Assembly: GCA_902780405.1 (NCBI GenBank)
Contig: CACZFI010000001.1
Span: forward strand, 434,001 to 498,000
Length of the DNA: 64,000 bases
Direction: 5' to 3'
Source: an uncultured Lachnospiraceae bacterium
GTDB taxonomy: Bacteria; Bacillota; Clostridia; Lachnospirales; Lachnospiraceae
Shown here one piece after another: positions 1 through 9,335 of this stretch (the first letter of the stretch is position 1; each line of letters begins with the position of its first letter). The translations under genes and the position numbers were made by a program. Below the pieces are notes generated by a model that worked only from the letters and a program-made list of their open reading frames with translations, was not told the origin of the DNA and made no database searches.

Positions 1-586
1 AACAAACCAGCGCCACCAGGACTTTGCTTCCCGGCTTGGAGGCAACCTTGCTCTTTAGGATCTCGGTATTCCCGCGTACCGCCTTCTTCCCGGAAGCCGC
101 GTCCGGCTCTGTCTCACGCTGTTCCAGGGTCCTTGCAACCCTCGATGCGTAAGCATGCTCGGCCGGATTCGGTGACAGAGCATCCGCGATCGCGGGCAGT
201 GCATGTTTCGCAAGTGCCGTAAGAAGCAGATCCCGAAACTCGGGATCGTCATCCCTGAAAAGTCGCTCGGGCTTTCTTAAGAATTCGGATGCGCCGGCCT
301 TTAAGGCCTCGATTGCCGTGTTGGAATCCTGTCTGGAGGTGATAAAGATGAGCGGGGTTCTGATCCCGTCTCTTCGGATCGCCTTGAGCAGACTGATACC
401 GTCCAGTCCCGGCATATCAATATCGCAAAGAATCGCAGAAATATCCTTATGCATCGTGATGATCTCGTAAGCATTATCTCCGTTGTTTGCGGTATAAGCA
501 ACCTTGTATTCATTTGTATGCTTCATTATATCAGATAATGCTCTTCTCATGAGTGCAGAATCATCAATAATCATGATTTTTTTCAT
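1..586 (-). CDS. cheB: Chemotaxis methylesterase CheB, N-terminal part (cut by window edge)
   Basis: The visible 195 residues start with a complete CheY-type receiver domain (about residues 2-120): the acidic pair in MIIDDSALMRR, the phospho-acceptor Asp55 in CDIDMPGLDG, and the conserved Lys in the LRKPE stretch. A polar linker of about 60 residues follows, then a beta-strand-like segment (KVLVALVC) that fits the start of the methylesterase domain, which lies outside the window. CheB removes methyl groups from chemoreceptors when phosphorylated by CheA. The start ATG follows a GAGAGGTC ribosome binding site and lies 22 bases after the PilZ gene, so it belongs to the fla/che operon. A different receiver-output protein is possible because the catalytic domain is not visible. 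Confidence 0.82.
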   Translation of the reverse strand, partial: MKKIMIIDDSALMRRALSDIMKHTNEYKVAYTANNGDNAYEIITMHKDISAILCDIDMPGLDGISLLKAIRRDGIRTPLIFITSRQDSNTAIEALKAGASEFLRKPERLFRDDDPEFRDLLLTALAKHALPAIADALSPNPAEHAYASRVARTLEQRETEPDAASGKKAVRGNTEILKSKVASKPGSKVLVALVC

Positions 587-608
587 GAAAATGACCTCTC
601 GGAACGAT

Positions 609-1325
609 TTATCTTCCTGATTCCTTTGCACGCGCCATACGCTCACTCTCAAAGATGAAACGCACAATCTTGTCCCTGTCTTCCTGACGGATCTTCAGGA
701 ACTCCATTCGCTGTTCGAACACATCATGTTTTCCTTCCATCAGCAGCGTGCTTGAGATGACTCTGCCGAAGAGATGGAAGGTATCGATCTCATTCAGGAT
801 AGGGATGGTAAACTGTACCTTCACCAGCTGATTTCGATCATAATTCTTGCTCTGGATAAGTCGAAGTCCGCCGCCGCTGATATCGAGGATCCTGCCTGTT
901 TCGAACAAGGATTCCTCGGGTACGGACATATCCTCGGGAACTCCGGTCTCATATTCTTTCTCGGTCACTTTTCTGATCTTTAAATCAATCTTGCAGTTAT
1001 AGCGATAGAATTCTCTTCTCTGAACCTTGGTAGGCTCCGCCAAAAGTTCCACATCCATGTAGAAGAGATTGCCGCTTTTGTATCTGGAAGCGATGGATAC
1101 ATTGGCCTGAAGAAGTCCTCCCGCCGTATAAAAGACCGCGTTGTAACGATCCCCGACTTCGAGCGGAACGATCTTGCCCTCAAAGATGGGCATGGCGATC
1201 TGCAGCTTCTTCTTCGGCAGGATGTCATACACCTTGCTGATAAAGACCTTTCGATTCTGATCGTTATTGATCAGCTGATCCAGCCGCACCAATTCGATTT
1301 TATTCCCAACACCAACGATTGCCAT
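609..1325 (-). CDS. YcgR-like flagellar brake protein with PilZ domain
   Basis: A 238-residue protein. An N-terminal YcgR/PilZN-type beta domain (about 1-105) is followed by a PilZ domain (about 107-230). The c-di-GMP binding signature is visible: the arginine-rich QRREFYRY stretch at the domain junction and the D-x-S-x-x-G motif in LDISGGGLR. Proteins of this family (YcgR, DgrA, Bacillus YpfA/MotI) bind c-di-GMP and slow or stop the flagellar motor. It lies between flhG and cheB, which fits a motor-control role. The start ATG is preceded by AGGGG. Confidence 0.9.
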   Translation of the reverse strand: MAIVGVGNKIELVRLDQLINNDQNRKVFISKVYDILPKKKLQIAMPIFEGKIVPLEVGDRYNAVFYTAGGLLQANVSIASRYKSGNLFYMDVELLAEPTKVQRREFYRYNCKIDLKIRKVTEKEYETGVPEDMSVPEESLFETGRILDISGGGLRLIQSKNYDRNQLVKVQFTIPILNEIDTFHLFGRVISSTLLMEGKHDVFEQRMEFLKIRQEDRDKIVRFIFESERMARAKESGR

Positions 1326-1349
1326 AGTTGATAACCCCTTTTATGTAAA

Positions 1350-2237
1350 TTAACCGATACGTTTCTTTGACTTGAAAAAGTCGATAAAAACTCTCGCAAG
1401 GCCCATATGTTTTCCGGTTTCCACGGTTTCTTCGTTCAGAAGTTTTGCGGCCAAAGCCTTGATACTCTTGGAGGCCGCGGAATCCGGATATGCGGAAACC
1501 ATGGGCTTTTGCTCGATCACGGACATGGATGCATTCTTGTCCAGAAGCACTGGGCCCAGGTATTCGAGATTCGTCTCCAGAAACTTGGAAGATACGGTAT
1601 TGATCTTTTCGAAGATATCAAGTCCCTCTTCCACATTTTCTACGCGGTTGGCCACGACACGGATGTTTTTGGTATTCGGTGTGAATCCCTCCTTGCGTCG
1701 TAACACCTTGAGCAGGGAGTAAGAGTCCGTTATGGAAGTAGGTTCCGGTGTTACCACCAGCAGTACCTCCGGGCTCATCATCACAAATTCCATCACGGAA
1801 TCCGTGATACCGGCACCTGTATCTATTATAACAACATCGTACATTTTGTCGAGTTTGGCAAGCTCCGAAATCAGGAGCTTAATGCTCGCATTATCAAGGG
1901 ATGCGAGCTCCGAAACACCGGATCCACCCGAAATAAAACCGATTCCCGAAGGTCCCTCTGTGATGATCTCCGTCATGGAACGATTGTTGTGGATCAGATC
2001 GAGCAGATTGTACGTGGGGCGGATCCCAAGCATTACTTCTACATTTGCAAGGCCGAAGTCCGCATCAAACACTACAACACGGTTGCCGCGAGACGCCATC
2101 TCGAGCGCTAAATTCACGGACATGGTCGTCTTGCCGACACCGCCCTTGCCGCTGGTCACTGCGATCACGCGGGCGTTCGGTACGACGGTATCGCGTTCTT
2201 CCACCATCTCTCGGAGTTTGGTTGCCTGATCTACCAT
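1350..2237 (-). CDS. flhG: Flagellar number regulator FlhG (YlxH/FleN), MinD-like ATPase
   Basis: A 295-residue ParA/MinD-type ATPase. The deviant Walker A motif [11 protein letters not shown] is at about residues 29-39, followed by the switch Asp in [17 protein letters not shown] and the Walker B-like [16 protein letters not shown]. In this family FlhG pairs with the SRP-type GTPase FlhF and sets number and position of flagella; its N-terminal tail (here with [10 protein letters not shown], a DQAxxLR-type activator helix) stimulates the FlhF GTPase. The gene begins 3 bases after the flhF stop, so the two are translationally close. The C-terminus is basic (FFKSKKR), fitting an amphipathic membrane-targeting end. 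Confidence 0.95.
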   Translation of the reverse strand: MVDQATKLREMVEERDTVVPNARVIAVTSGKGGVGKTTMSVNLALEMASRGNRVVVFDADFGLANVEVMLGIRPTYNLLDLIHNNRSMTEIITEGPSGIGFISGGSGVSELASLDNASIKLLISELAKLDKMYDVVIIDTGAGITDSVMEFVMMSPEVLLVVTPEPTSITDSYSLLKVLRRKEGFTPNTKNIRVVANRVENVEEGLDIFEKINTVSSKFLETNLEYLGPVLLDKNASMSVIEQKPMVSAYPDSAASKSIKALAAKLLNEETVETGKHMGLARVFIDFFKSKKRIG

Positions 2238-2240
2238 CGA

Positions 2241-3470
2241 CTACACACCCCCCAACAGTTTCTTCGCAATCACCTGGGGATTGACAAGTCCGATATCCTC
2301 GGGAACATTCTGACCCCATGTGACGTAGGACAGGTCTTTTCCTGTATCCAGTTTTAAGTTAAGGAGCGAACCCTCTCCCGTCGTTTCATCCATCTTGGTG
2401 AAGATGATCTTGTAATCAAAGAGTTCACCGTATGATGTGGCGATCTTTAAAAGATCTCCGTATTTTACGGTAGCCGAAAGCACAAGGAAGATCTCTTTTT
2501 CACTGCCGTCCGCCGAACGGATAATGGCATCGAGATCCTTCTTTTGCTCTTCATTCTTGTGGGAACGGCCTGCCGTATCCACAAGCACGAAATCATAATC
2601 GGAAAAGCGCTCAAGCTTGTTCTTCATATCGTCCGGTGTATAGATAACCTCAAAGGGAACCTTCAGGATGGAGGCATAGGTCTTGATCTGATCGATCGCC
2701 GCGATACGGTACGTATCCACGGAAAAGATCGCGATCTTCATCTTCTCTTCGATCACCAGCTTGGACGCGAGCTTTGCGATGGTCGTCGTCTTTCCGACGC
2801 CTGTGTTGCCCACAAAGAAAAGCACCTTCGGTTTTTCTTCGGCGGGGACGATGGGATCGATCTTACCGAGTTTTAAAACGATCTTCTGGTATACGCTTGC
2901 GAGAGTATTGTCGATCGGCTGCTTCTCATCCTTCTCGGAAATCTCATCTAAGATCTCATTGATATGCTGCTCGGATACCTCTGCATCCGTAAGCTGCTTC
3001 TTGATCAGGCTGACAACCTTGCCCTCTGTCTTTGTTTCTTCTTTTTTCTCCGGTGCATCAGCTGAAACTTCCGGTGCCTCGGGCTTTTCCTCCTTCTCGT
3101 TGGTGGCCATCTGCTGCTCTAAAAGCCTGGCAATGGAGTTGATCTTTTCTTCGATCGCATTCTGCGCTTCCTGCGTAAAATGATCCTCCTTGCCCGCAAA
3201 AGCCTGTCCGAAGAGGCTGCCGGGTGTACCGACCTGCGTGTCCGCGGGAGACGCTTCCTTCGGTGTCTCCTTCGGTCCTTCTTTTTTTTCTGTTTCCACC
3301 GTATCATCGATGGCTGCCGTAAGTTCGACTCTGGTCTTCTTGAAGAGTCGCATCAGTCCCGAGGGCTTGATGGTCTTGACATTCATGACAATGGCGTCGG
3401 GACCCAAATCCTCCTTGGCGAGGAGGATGGCATCTTTTTCACTTGCTGCTTTATACTTCTTGATTATCAT
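2241..3470 (-). CDS. flhF: Flagellar biosynthesis GTPase FlhF (SRP-type)
   Basis: A 409-residue protein with a short N-terminal B domain (MIIKKYKAASEKDAILLAKE), a long charged linker rich in Glu, Lys and Pro (about 75-150), and an NG domain typical of SRP GTPases: Walker A GNTGVGKTTT, the DTYRIAAIDQ motif, the DTAGRSHKN G3 loop and TKMDETTGEGS. FlhF marks the site of flagellar assembly at the membrane. Its start lies inside the last 20 bases of flhA, so translation is probably coupled. Confidence 0.95.
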   Translation of the reverse strand: MIIKKYKAASEKDAILLAKEDLGPDAIVMNVKTIKPSGLMRLFKKTRVELTAAIDDTVETEKKEGPKETPKEASPADTQVGTPGSLFGQAFAGKEDHFTQEAQNAIEEKINSIARLLEQQMATNEKEEKPEAPEVSADAPEKKEETKTEGKVVSLIKKQLTDAEVSEQHINEILDEISEKDEKQPIDNTLASVYQKIVLKLGKIDPIVPAEEKPKVLFFVGNTGVGKTTTIAKLASKLVIEEKMKIAIFSVDTYRIAAIDQIKTYASILKVPFEVIYTPDDMKNKLERFSDYDFVLVDTAGRSHKNEEQKKDLDAIIRSADGSEKEIFLVLSATVKYGDLLKIATSYGELFDYKIIFTKMDETTGEGSLLNLKLDTGKDLSYVTWGQNVPEDIGLVNPQVIAKKLLGGV

Positions 3471-5502
3471 CGATTGTAACTACTCCGACTGATTTTAGTT
3501 CTATGGTTGAATCGATCTCGTTGTAGGAGATCACGATCAGATCCTTGAAGTAATCCGCCGTCATCTTCTTGTAATACATCCTGACGATCGGGGATGTGAT
3601 GATGATGGGAGCCAGGCCCTTGTCCGTAAGCTTGGCAAGCTCCGTCTCCGTAGAGGAAAGGATCTGTCTTATCACCGCAGGATCTAAGGAAATGTATGCA
3701 CCCTGCTCCGTCTGCTTGATGGAACCCATGATCATCTGCTCGATCTTCGGATCAAGCGTGATCACGCTGGTGGATTCCTCATCCGCAAAATACTTGTTGG
3801 AAATGGCGCGTTTTAAGCTCTGTCGCACGTACTCCGTCAGGATGTCCGTGTCGCGGCTTGTCGCTGCATAATCTGCCAGGGTCTCGAAAATGGTAACGAG
3901 ATCTCTGATGGAGATACCCTCCCGCAGAAGGTTCTGCAACACCTTCTGAATATCGCCGACACCGAGAAGCTTGGGAACAAGTTCGTCCACAAGGGTCTTG
4001 TTGGAGTCTTTGACATTGTCGATGAGGTTTTGCACATCCTGTCTGGTAAGGAGTTCGTCGAGATGTTCCTTGATGATCTCCGTCAAATGTGTGGCGATGA
4101 TGGACGGAGGATCCACGACGGTGTAACCGAGACTCTCGGCACGCTCTCTCTGGGATTCCGTGATCCACATTGCCTCTAAGTGAAAGGCCGGCTCAAAGGT
4201 CGGAATACCTGTGATCTCGTCCTCCACGTATCCGGGATTCATGGCCATATAGTGGTCGAAGAGAATCTCTCCCTCGCTGACCTGAATACCCTTGATCTTA
4301 ATAATATACTGATTCGGATTGAGCTGAATGTTATCTCTTAGTCGGATGATGGGAACGACCGCACCGAGTTCAAGCGCAATCTGTCTTCGGATCATTACCA
4401 CACGGTCGAGCAGGTCACCGCCCTGATTCACGTCAGCCAAGGGGATGATACCGTAACCAAACTCGAGCTCGATCGGATCGACCTGCAGAAGCTGGTTGAC
4501 ATTCTCGTGTCGTCTGACTTCGTCTGCGGCAATCTCCTCTTCCTCGACTTCCTCCTTGATCTCCGCCGCAGCTTCGGCGTTCTTCATCATGAAGCCGAGC
4601 ACAAGGAAAAGTATACCGTATGCGCCGCAGAAAACGATGGAAAGCGGTGTCATGACACCGAGTCCGATCATGGTTCCTCCGACGATCAAAAGGACCTTTG
4701 GAATAGAGAACAGCTGTCCCACTAAGATATCGCCGATACTCTCCTCCTTGGATGCCTTGGTGACAAGGATACCTGTGGAAAGTGAGATCAGCATGGAAGG
4801 GATCTGGGATACCAGTCCGTCACCGATGGTAAGGATCGTATACTTGGATACGGAATCTCCGGCTGTCATGCCCTGAAAAACCATACCCATCACTATACCG
4901 CCTACGATATTGATGGCGGTAAGGATAAGACCCGCTACCGCATCTCCCTTTACGTACTTCGTGGCACCGTCCATGGCGCCGAAGAAGGCCGACTCTTCCT
5001 GAATCTTCTGTCTTCTTGCGATCGCTTCCTGATCCGTGATCGCACCGGAAGAAAGATCCGCATCGATCGCCATCTGCTTTCCGGGCATCGCATCCAGCGT
5101 AAATCTTGCCGTTACCTCGGATACACGCTCGGAACCCTTGTTGATCACGACCATCTGCACGATGATCAATACGATGAAGACAATCGCACCGATGACCAGA
5201 TTTCCGCCACCTACGAACTGTCCGAAGACTTCGACCACCTGACCGGGATTTCCGGTGGAAAGGATCAATCTTGTCGATGATACGTTGAGTGACAGTCGAA
5301 ATATGGTCGTAAACAGGAGCAGGGTCGGGAAACCCGACATACCGAGGGTTTCCTTCGCAAACAAACAGTTAAATACAATGATCATGCTGACGGAGATGTT
5401 GAAGAGGATCAACACGTCCAGCAGCTGTGACGGCATAGGGATGATGAAGAATATGATGGCAGCCAAAAGGTAAAATGCCAAAAGCAGATCATTCTTCTTC
5501 AT
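3451..5502 (-). CDS. flhA: Flagellar export gate protein FlhA
   Basis: A 683-residue protein of normal family length. The N-terminal half has about eight membrane helices (about 5-310) with the conserved cytoplasmic FHIPEP-like loop (RFTLDAMPGKQMAIDADL). The C-terminal half is the soluble export-gate domain that forms a ring and docks chaperone-substrate pairs. FlhA uses the proton gradient to export rod, hook and filament proteins. The ATG has an AGGAGG site upstream; the 3' end overlaps flhF. Confidence 0.97.
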   Translation of the reverse strand: MKKNDLLLAFYLLAAIIFFIIPMPSQLLDVLILFNISVSMIIVFNCLFAKETLGMSGFPTLLLFTTIFRLSLNVSSTRLILSTGNPGQVVEVFGQFVGGGNLVIGAIVFIVLIIVQMVVINKGSERVSEVTARFTLDAMPGKQMAIDADLSSGAITDQEAIARRQKIQEESAFFGAMDGATKYVKGDAVAGLILTAINIVGGIVMGMVFQGMTAGDSVSKYTILTIGDGLVSQIPSMLISLSTGILVTKASKEESIGDILVGQLFSIPKVLLIVGGTMIGLGVMTPLSIVFCGAYGILFLVLGFMMKNAEAAAEIKEEVEEEEIAADEVRRHENVNQLLQVDPIELEFGYGIIPLADVNQGGDLLDRVVMIRRQIALELGAVVPIIRLRDNIQLNPNQYIIKIKGIQVSEGEILFDHYMAMNPGYVEDEITGIPTFEPAFHLEAMWITESQRERAESLGYTVVDPPSIIATHLTEIIKEHLDELLTRQDVQNLIDNVKDSNKTLVDELVPKLLGVGDIQKVLQNLLREGISIRDLVTIFETLADYAATSRDTDILTEYVRQSLKRAISNKYFADEESTSVITLDPKIEQMIMGSIKQTEQGAYISLDPAVIRQILSSTETELAKLTDKGLAPIIITSPIVRMYYKKMTADYFKDLIVISYNEIDSTIELKSVGVVTIDDNQEV

Positions 5503-5524
5503 GATAAACTATGCCTCCTTTCTA

Positions 5525-6649
5525 TCAGCCTGTTCTTCTCTCCAGCTGATAAACATATGCAAGAACCTCTGCCACCGCCTGATAGAGTTCGGGCGGAATC
5601 TCATTTCCGATTTCAACATTGGCATAAAGCATTCTTGCAAGAGGCTTGTTCTCGACGACAGCCACATTTGCCTCATAAGCGAGGTCACGGATTTTATATG
5701 CCAGATAGTCGGCTCCCTTCGCCACAAGGACGGGGGCCTGACTTTGGGTGTTATCGTATTTGAGGGCACAGGCATAATGGGTCGGGTTGGTGATGACCAC
5801 ATCCGCCTCGGGAACAGCCTGCATCATACGCCTTCTCGAGGCCTGCTGCATACGCTGTCTCTGCTGGGATTTGATGTGCGGATCTCCTTCCTGGTTCTTG
5901 TACTCGTCCTTCACTTCCTGCTTGGACATCTTAATGTCCTTCTTGTGTTTCATCTTCTGGAAGATAAAGTCTGCGAGTGCCAGGATCAGATAGGCGAAGG
6001 AAATCTTGAGCAGGATTTTCAGCACCATATCGTAGAGGATCGCAAGTGCATCGTTGATGGAAAGATCGTAAACCGTCACAAAGACTCCCAGATGATCCTT
6101 GATGACGGAATAAGCCACCATACCGAAGACCAGAATCTTCGCAACGGAAAGCAAGAGATCAAACAGCTTCTCTTTGGAAAAGAGATTCTTAAATCCGCTG
6201 ATGGGATTCAATTTGTTGAACTTCGGTTTCAGGGGCTTCGCAGTGACCATCCACTTAAACTGGAGGCTCTGCGACAAAAGGGACGCCACAAAGGCAACGA
6301 TCAAAAACGGCGCCATAACCAGCGCAATATGCAAGAGCACCTGCATCAAAAGCTTCCATGCATCCAGATGGGTAAAGCCGTTTCCGGGAACCCTTCCCAT
6401 ATCCCTGTAAAATTTGTTAAATGAATCAATCAGCCTCTCGCCGATGAATTTCATAAAGATGCGAAGACACAGGAAGAGAGAAAACAACTGGACGGCGCTG
6501 GTAAGCTCTTTGCTCTTTGCGACCTGTCCTTCTTTTCTGGTATCTTCGATTTTTTTCGCGGTGGGCTCTTCCGTCTTCTCTCCGCCTTCGTCATTGGCGA
6601 AGAACTGCAGATCCAGCCGAAGCGGGAGAACCTTCTGATCATCGTACAT
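5525..6649 (-). CDS. flhB: Flagellar export switch protein FlhB
   Basis: A 374-residue protein with four predicted membrane helices (about 50-235) and a cytoplasmic C-domain containing the autocleavage motif NPTH (Asn288-Pro289-Thr290-His291) followed by YACALKY. Self-cleavage between Asn and Pro is part of the switch from rod/hook to filament export, together with FliK. The N-terminus DGGEKTEEPT-type stretch (GGEKTEEPTAKKIEDTRKEG) is typical. The gene lies 3 bases downstream of fliR and 22 bases upstream of flhA, with GGGAGG before the ATG. Confidence 0.97.
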   Translation of the reverse strand: MYDDQKVLPLRLDLQFFANDEGGEKTEEPTAKKIEDTRKEGQVAKSKELTSAVQLFSLFLCLRIFMKFIGERLIDSFNKFYRDMGRVPGNGFTHLDAWKLLMQVLLHIALVMAPFLIVAFVASLLSQSLQFKWMVTAKPLKPKFNKLNPISGFKNLFSKEKLFDLLLSVAKILVFGMVAYSVIKDHLGVFVTVYDLSINDALAILYDMVLKILLKISFAYLILALADFIFQKMKHKKDIKMSKQEVKDEYKNQEGDPHIKSQQRQRMQQASRRRMMQAVPEADVVITNPTHYACALKYDNTQSQAPVLVAKGADYLAYKIRDLAYEANVAVVENKPLARMLYANVEIGNEIPPELYQAVAEVLAYVYQLERRTG

Positions 6650-6652
6650 CAG

Positions 6653-7426
6653 TTACATGCCTCCCATCAGAGTTTCCACCATCTCTCTCGCGCGTTCCAT
6701 CAGATAATTGGCAATATTCGGAATAAACATCACGCAGACGGACAAGATGAAGAGTCCCGCAAAGACTTTGATCTGCATACCGACGGCAAACATATTCATC
6801 TGCGGCGAACTCTTGGCAAGCACACCTAAAATGCAGTTGACCATGATAGCCGCCAAAAAGACCGGCATGGCGATCCTGAATCCGATGGCAAAATATTGCG
6901 TGATAAAACCGATCACTTCGGTATAAAGATAGCTTAAGTTTAGTTTCACCTCTCCGAGCGGTACAAGCAGAAAGGATTCCGCAAGCGCAAGGAGTATGAA
7001 ATAGTGGAGATTCGTTACCATGATCACCAGGCAGACCACTCTGTCGTAAAGTTCCGCTGTGATGGTTACGGACATGTTGGTGTTGGGATCGAAGGTCTGG
7101 GCCATGGTAAAACCGATCTCACGATCGATGAACTCTCCCGCCATCACCAGTACGGACATGGCAAGATTTGAAACAAAGCCAAGCGAAAGACCCACGAGCA
7201 CTTCCTTCACGATCAGAAAGGTGTACTCGAGCACCGTGGTGTAATTGGGAAGCGGAACCTCCAGGGATGTAAACAACGCGATCGCGATGCATCCGGCAAT
7301 CAGAAGCCTTAATTTTGTATTGACCGCTTTATGCGAAAAGATCGGCGCAGACGCCATAAAGGCGCCGGATCTTGCGAGAACCAAGAGAAATGATTCAAGC
7401 GTAAGCGTCGCTACCCTAAGATCCAT
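6653..7426 (-). CDS. fliR: Flagellar export apparatus protein FliR
   Basis: A 257-residue hydrophobic protein with about six membrane segments and the FliR motif LGFVSNLAMSVLVMAGEFID around residues 80-100, as well as GFTMAQTFDPNTN. FliR forms the core export-gate helix with FliP and FliQ. It lies between fliQ and flhB with only a few bases on either side. Confidence 0.96.
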   Translation of the reverse strand: MDLRVATLTLESFLLVLARSGAFMASAPIFSHKAVNTKLRLLIAGCIAIALFTSLEVPLPNYTTVLEYTFLIVKEVLVGLSLGFVSNLAMSVLVMAGEFIDREIGFTMAQTFDPNTNMSVTITAELYDRVVCLVIMVTNLHYFILLALAESFLLVPLGEVKLNLSYLYTEVIGFITQYFAIGFRIAMPVFLAAIMVNCILGVLAKSSPQMNMFAVGMQIKVFAGLFILSVCVMFIPNIANYLMERAREMVETLMGGM

Positions 7427-7433
7427 ATCTCCT

Positions 7434-7703
7434 CTACCTTACATAATCTCCGAATTTCGAGTATATGTCCTGAATAAATGTCAGAATATTGGACATGATC
7501 CAGTCTCCCGTGATGATCAGAACCACAAAGATTGTGATCAGCTTCGGTACAAACGTCAGCGTCTGCTCCTGGATCGATGTGACCGTCTGAAAAATACTAA
7601 TGATCAATCCGACGACCAAAGAGGCAATCAGCATCGGTGCGCTGCATTTGATGATCAGCCATACCGCTTGTACGGTTATATCAACTACCAAACCTGTACT
7701 CAT
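7434..7703 (-). CDS. fliQ: Flagellar export apparatus protein FliQ
   Basis: An 89-residue protein with two membrane helices; the central VGLIISIFQTVTSIQEQTLT segment is the family signature. Four FliQ subunits pack around the FliP5-FliR1 core of the export gate. Length and position between fliP and fliR are as expected. Confidence 0.96.
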   Translation of the reverse strand: MSTGLVVDITVQAVWLIIKCSAPMLIASLVVGLIISIFQTVTSIQEQTLTFVPKLITIFVVLIITGDWIMSNILTFIQDIYSKFGDYVR

Positions 7704-7718
7704 AATCGCTTACCTCAG

Positions 7719-8546
7719 TTAAAAGTTAAAAGACTTCACCAGTTCTCCGACAACGAGATGCCAGCCGTCTGCCAGAATAAACAGCAGGATTTTGAACGGC
7801 ATGGAGATCGTGGTGGGCGGTAGCATCATCATGCCCATGGACATCAGTACGGATGCTACAACCATATCAATCACAATAAAAGGAATATAAATCATAAAGC
7901 CAATGATAAAAGCGGCACGAAGCTCGCTGATGATAAAGGACGGGATCACAACGGTGATGGGCAGTTCATCTGCCGTCTCTACCGATTCGATCCTTGCGAT
8001 ATCCATAAACAATCTGATATCATCCTGCCTGGTCTGCGCCAGCATAAAGGTCTTCAGCGGCGTAATCGTGGCGGTAATAGCTTCCTGCTCGGTGATCTGC
8101 CCCTCCTGTAACGGAGTGATGGCTGCATCTTTGATCTGCAGAAAGACAGGCGCCATAATAAATAGGGTTAAAAACAAGGAGAGCCCAACCAATATATTGT
8201 TAGGTGGCGAGGATTGCGTGCCGACAGCCTGCCTTAAAAAATGCAGAACGATCACGATTCTCGTGAAGCTTGTCACCATAACCAATATTGATGGAGCTAT
8301 CGAAATGATTGTTATAACCAAAAGAATCTGGAGGGTGCCCGATAATCTGGTCTCTTCAGAATTTGAATCCAGGGTCAACCCTACAGATATGCCGCCGTCC
8401 GGCGCTACACCGTCATCAACTCCCTGTTCGGGAAGCGTGCCGGGGGTTACTCCCGTCGCATGCGCAACCGTGCCAAAGCACAGCACGATCATTGCAACCG
8501 GAAGTAAAAAAGCTATAAAGAATTTACGGAGCTTTTTATACCACAT
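7719..8546 (-). CDS. fliP: Flagellar export apparatus protein FliP
   Basis: A 275-residue protein with an N-terminal signal-type hydrophobic segment (FFIAFLLPVAMIVLCFG), a short periplasmic stretch, and the conserved FliP core: SFTRIVIVLHFLRQAVGTQ followed by PPNNILVGLSLFLT. FliP pentamers form most of the export pore. It starts 8 bases after fliO; the gene order fliO-fliP-fliQ-fliR-flhB-flhA is the canonical one. Confidence 0.97.
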   Translation of the reverse strand: MWYKKLRKFFIAFLLPVAMIVLCFGTVAHATGVTPGTLPEQGVDDGVAPDGGISVGLTLDSNSEETRLSGTLQILLVITIISIAPSILVMVTSFTRIVIVLHFLRQAVGTQSSPPNNILVGLSLFLTLFIMAPVFLQIKDAAITPLQEGQITEQEAITATITPLKTFMLAQTRQDDIRLFMDIARIESVETADELPITVVIPSFIISELRAAFIIGFMIYIPFIVIDMVVASVLMSMGMMMLPPTTISMPFKILLFILADGWHLVVGELVKSFNF

Positions 8547-8554
8547 GAGTCTAC

Positions 8555-8953
8555 CTACTCTTCTCCGTCATGTGTGTCGGATTTCTTTTTTGAAAAGCCT
8601 GCGAGCACGTCCTTGAAGCTGGCCTTCGACTCGTTCCCGTCGACTTCCTTGATGCTCAGCTGTTCGGGATCAAGCTTGTCGATCAAGGTGATGTTGTCTT
8701 TGCCGATACCGAGTGCATAGTAGCCCTCTCCGATCTTGGCAATGGCGATGTACTTGTCGCCAATCAACTTGAAGGACTGAACGATGCGTATGTCCGAACG
8801 TCCGCTCAGCATATTGCCCTGGTATTTGGCGATCAGTTTCGCGGTTGCGTAAGCGAGCGCCAAAACCAAAACCAGCATAAGCAGGAGTTTCAGGATGCTC
8901 CACACGGAGGAGCCCGCACCGGCTGTGAAGCCGGTCTCTAGAAGCATAAACAT
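8555..8953 (-). CDS. fliO: FliO/FliZ-type flagellar export assembly protein
   Basis: A 132-residue protein with one membrane helix (about residues 18-38, LKLLLMLVLVLALAYATAK) and a cytoplasmic beta-rich tail with the FliO pattern IRIVQSFKLIGDKYIAIAKI. FliO helps FliP oligomerise. The first ATG overlaps the cheY stop as TAATG; a second ATG two codons on (8947) has better spacing from the GGAG site and could be the true start. The sequence is poorly conserved in the family, so the call rests partly on position before fliP. Confidence 0.88.
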   Translation of the reverse strand: MFMLLETGFTAGAGSSVWSILKLLLMLVLVLALAYATAKLIAKYQGNMLSGRSDIRIVQSFKLIGDKYIAIAKIGEGYYALGIGKDNITLIDKLDPEQLSIKEVDGNESKASFKDVLAGFSKKKSDTHDGEE

Positions 8954-9315
8954 TACTCCACTGCTTTCTTAACCGCCTCAATTACACGATCGGGCTGGAA
9001 AGGCTTTACGATGAAATCTCTGGCACCGGACTGAATAGACTCGATAACCATCGCCTGCTGACCCATGGCAGAACACATAACAACGCTGGCGTTGGGATCC
9101 TGCTCCTTGATCTTCTTTAAAGCCTGGATACCGTCCATCTCGGGCATTGTGATATCCATGAGAACGAGATCCGGCTTGGTCTCTGCGTACTTCTCAACGG
9201 CCTTGGCCCCATTCTCGGCCTCTCCGGCGATGTTGTATCCGTTCTTTGTGAGGATGTCTTTGATCATCATTCTCATAAATGCTGCGTCATCACAGATAAG
9301 AATACTCTTTGCCAT
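8953..9315 (-). CDS. cheY: Chemotaxis response regulator CheY
   Basis: A 120-residue single receiver domain: acidic residues in ICDDAAFMR, phospho-acceptor Asp in LVLMDITMPEMDG (about residue 54), conserved Thr/Ser region VVMCSAMGQ and Lys in IVKPFQ. With no output domain and a place between fliY and fliO, as in Bacillus, it is CheY, which when phosphorylated binds the FliM/FliY switch. The stop overlaps the fliO start. Confidence 0.95.
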   Translation of the reverse strand: MAKSILICDDAAFMRMMIKDILTKNGYNIAGEAENGAKAVEKYAETKPDLVLMDITMPEMDGIQALKKIKEQDPNASVVMCSAMGQQAMVIESIQSGARDFIVKPFQPDRVIEAVKKAVE

Positions 9316-9335
9316 AATTCATACTCCTTTATGAT

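Noticed and set aside
1350..9315. Long open frames on the plus strand opposite flagellar genes
   Set aside because: They mirror real minus-strand genes, have no ribosome binding sites of note and no recognisable domains.
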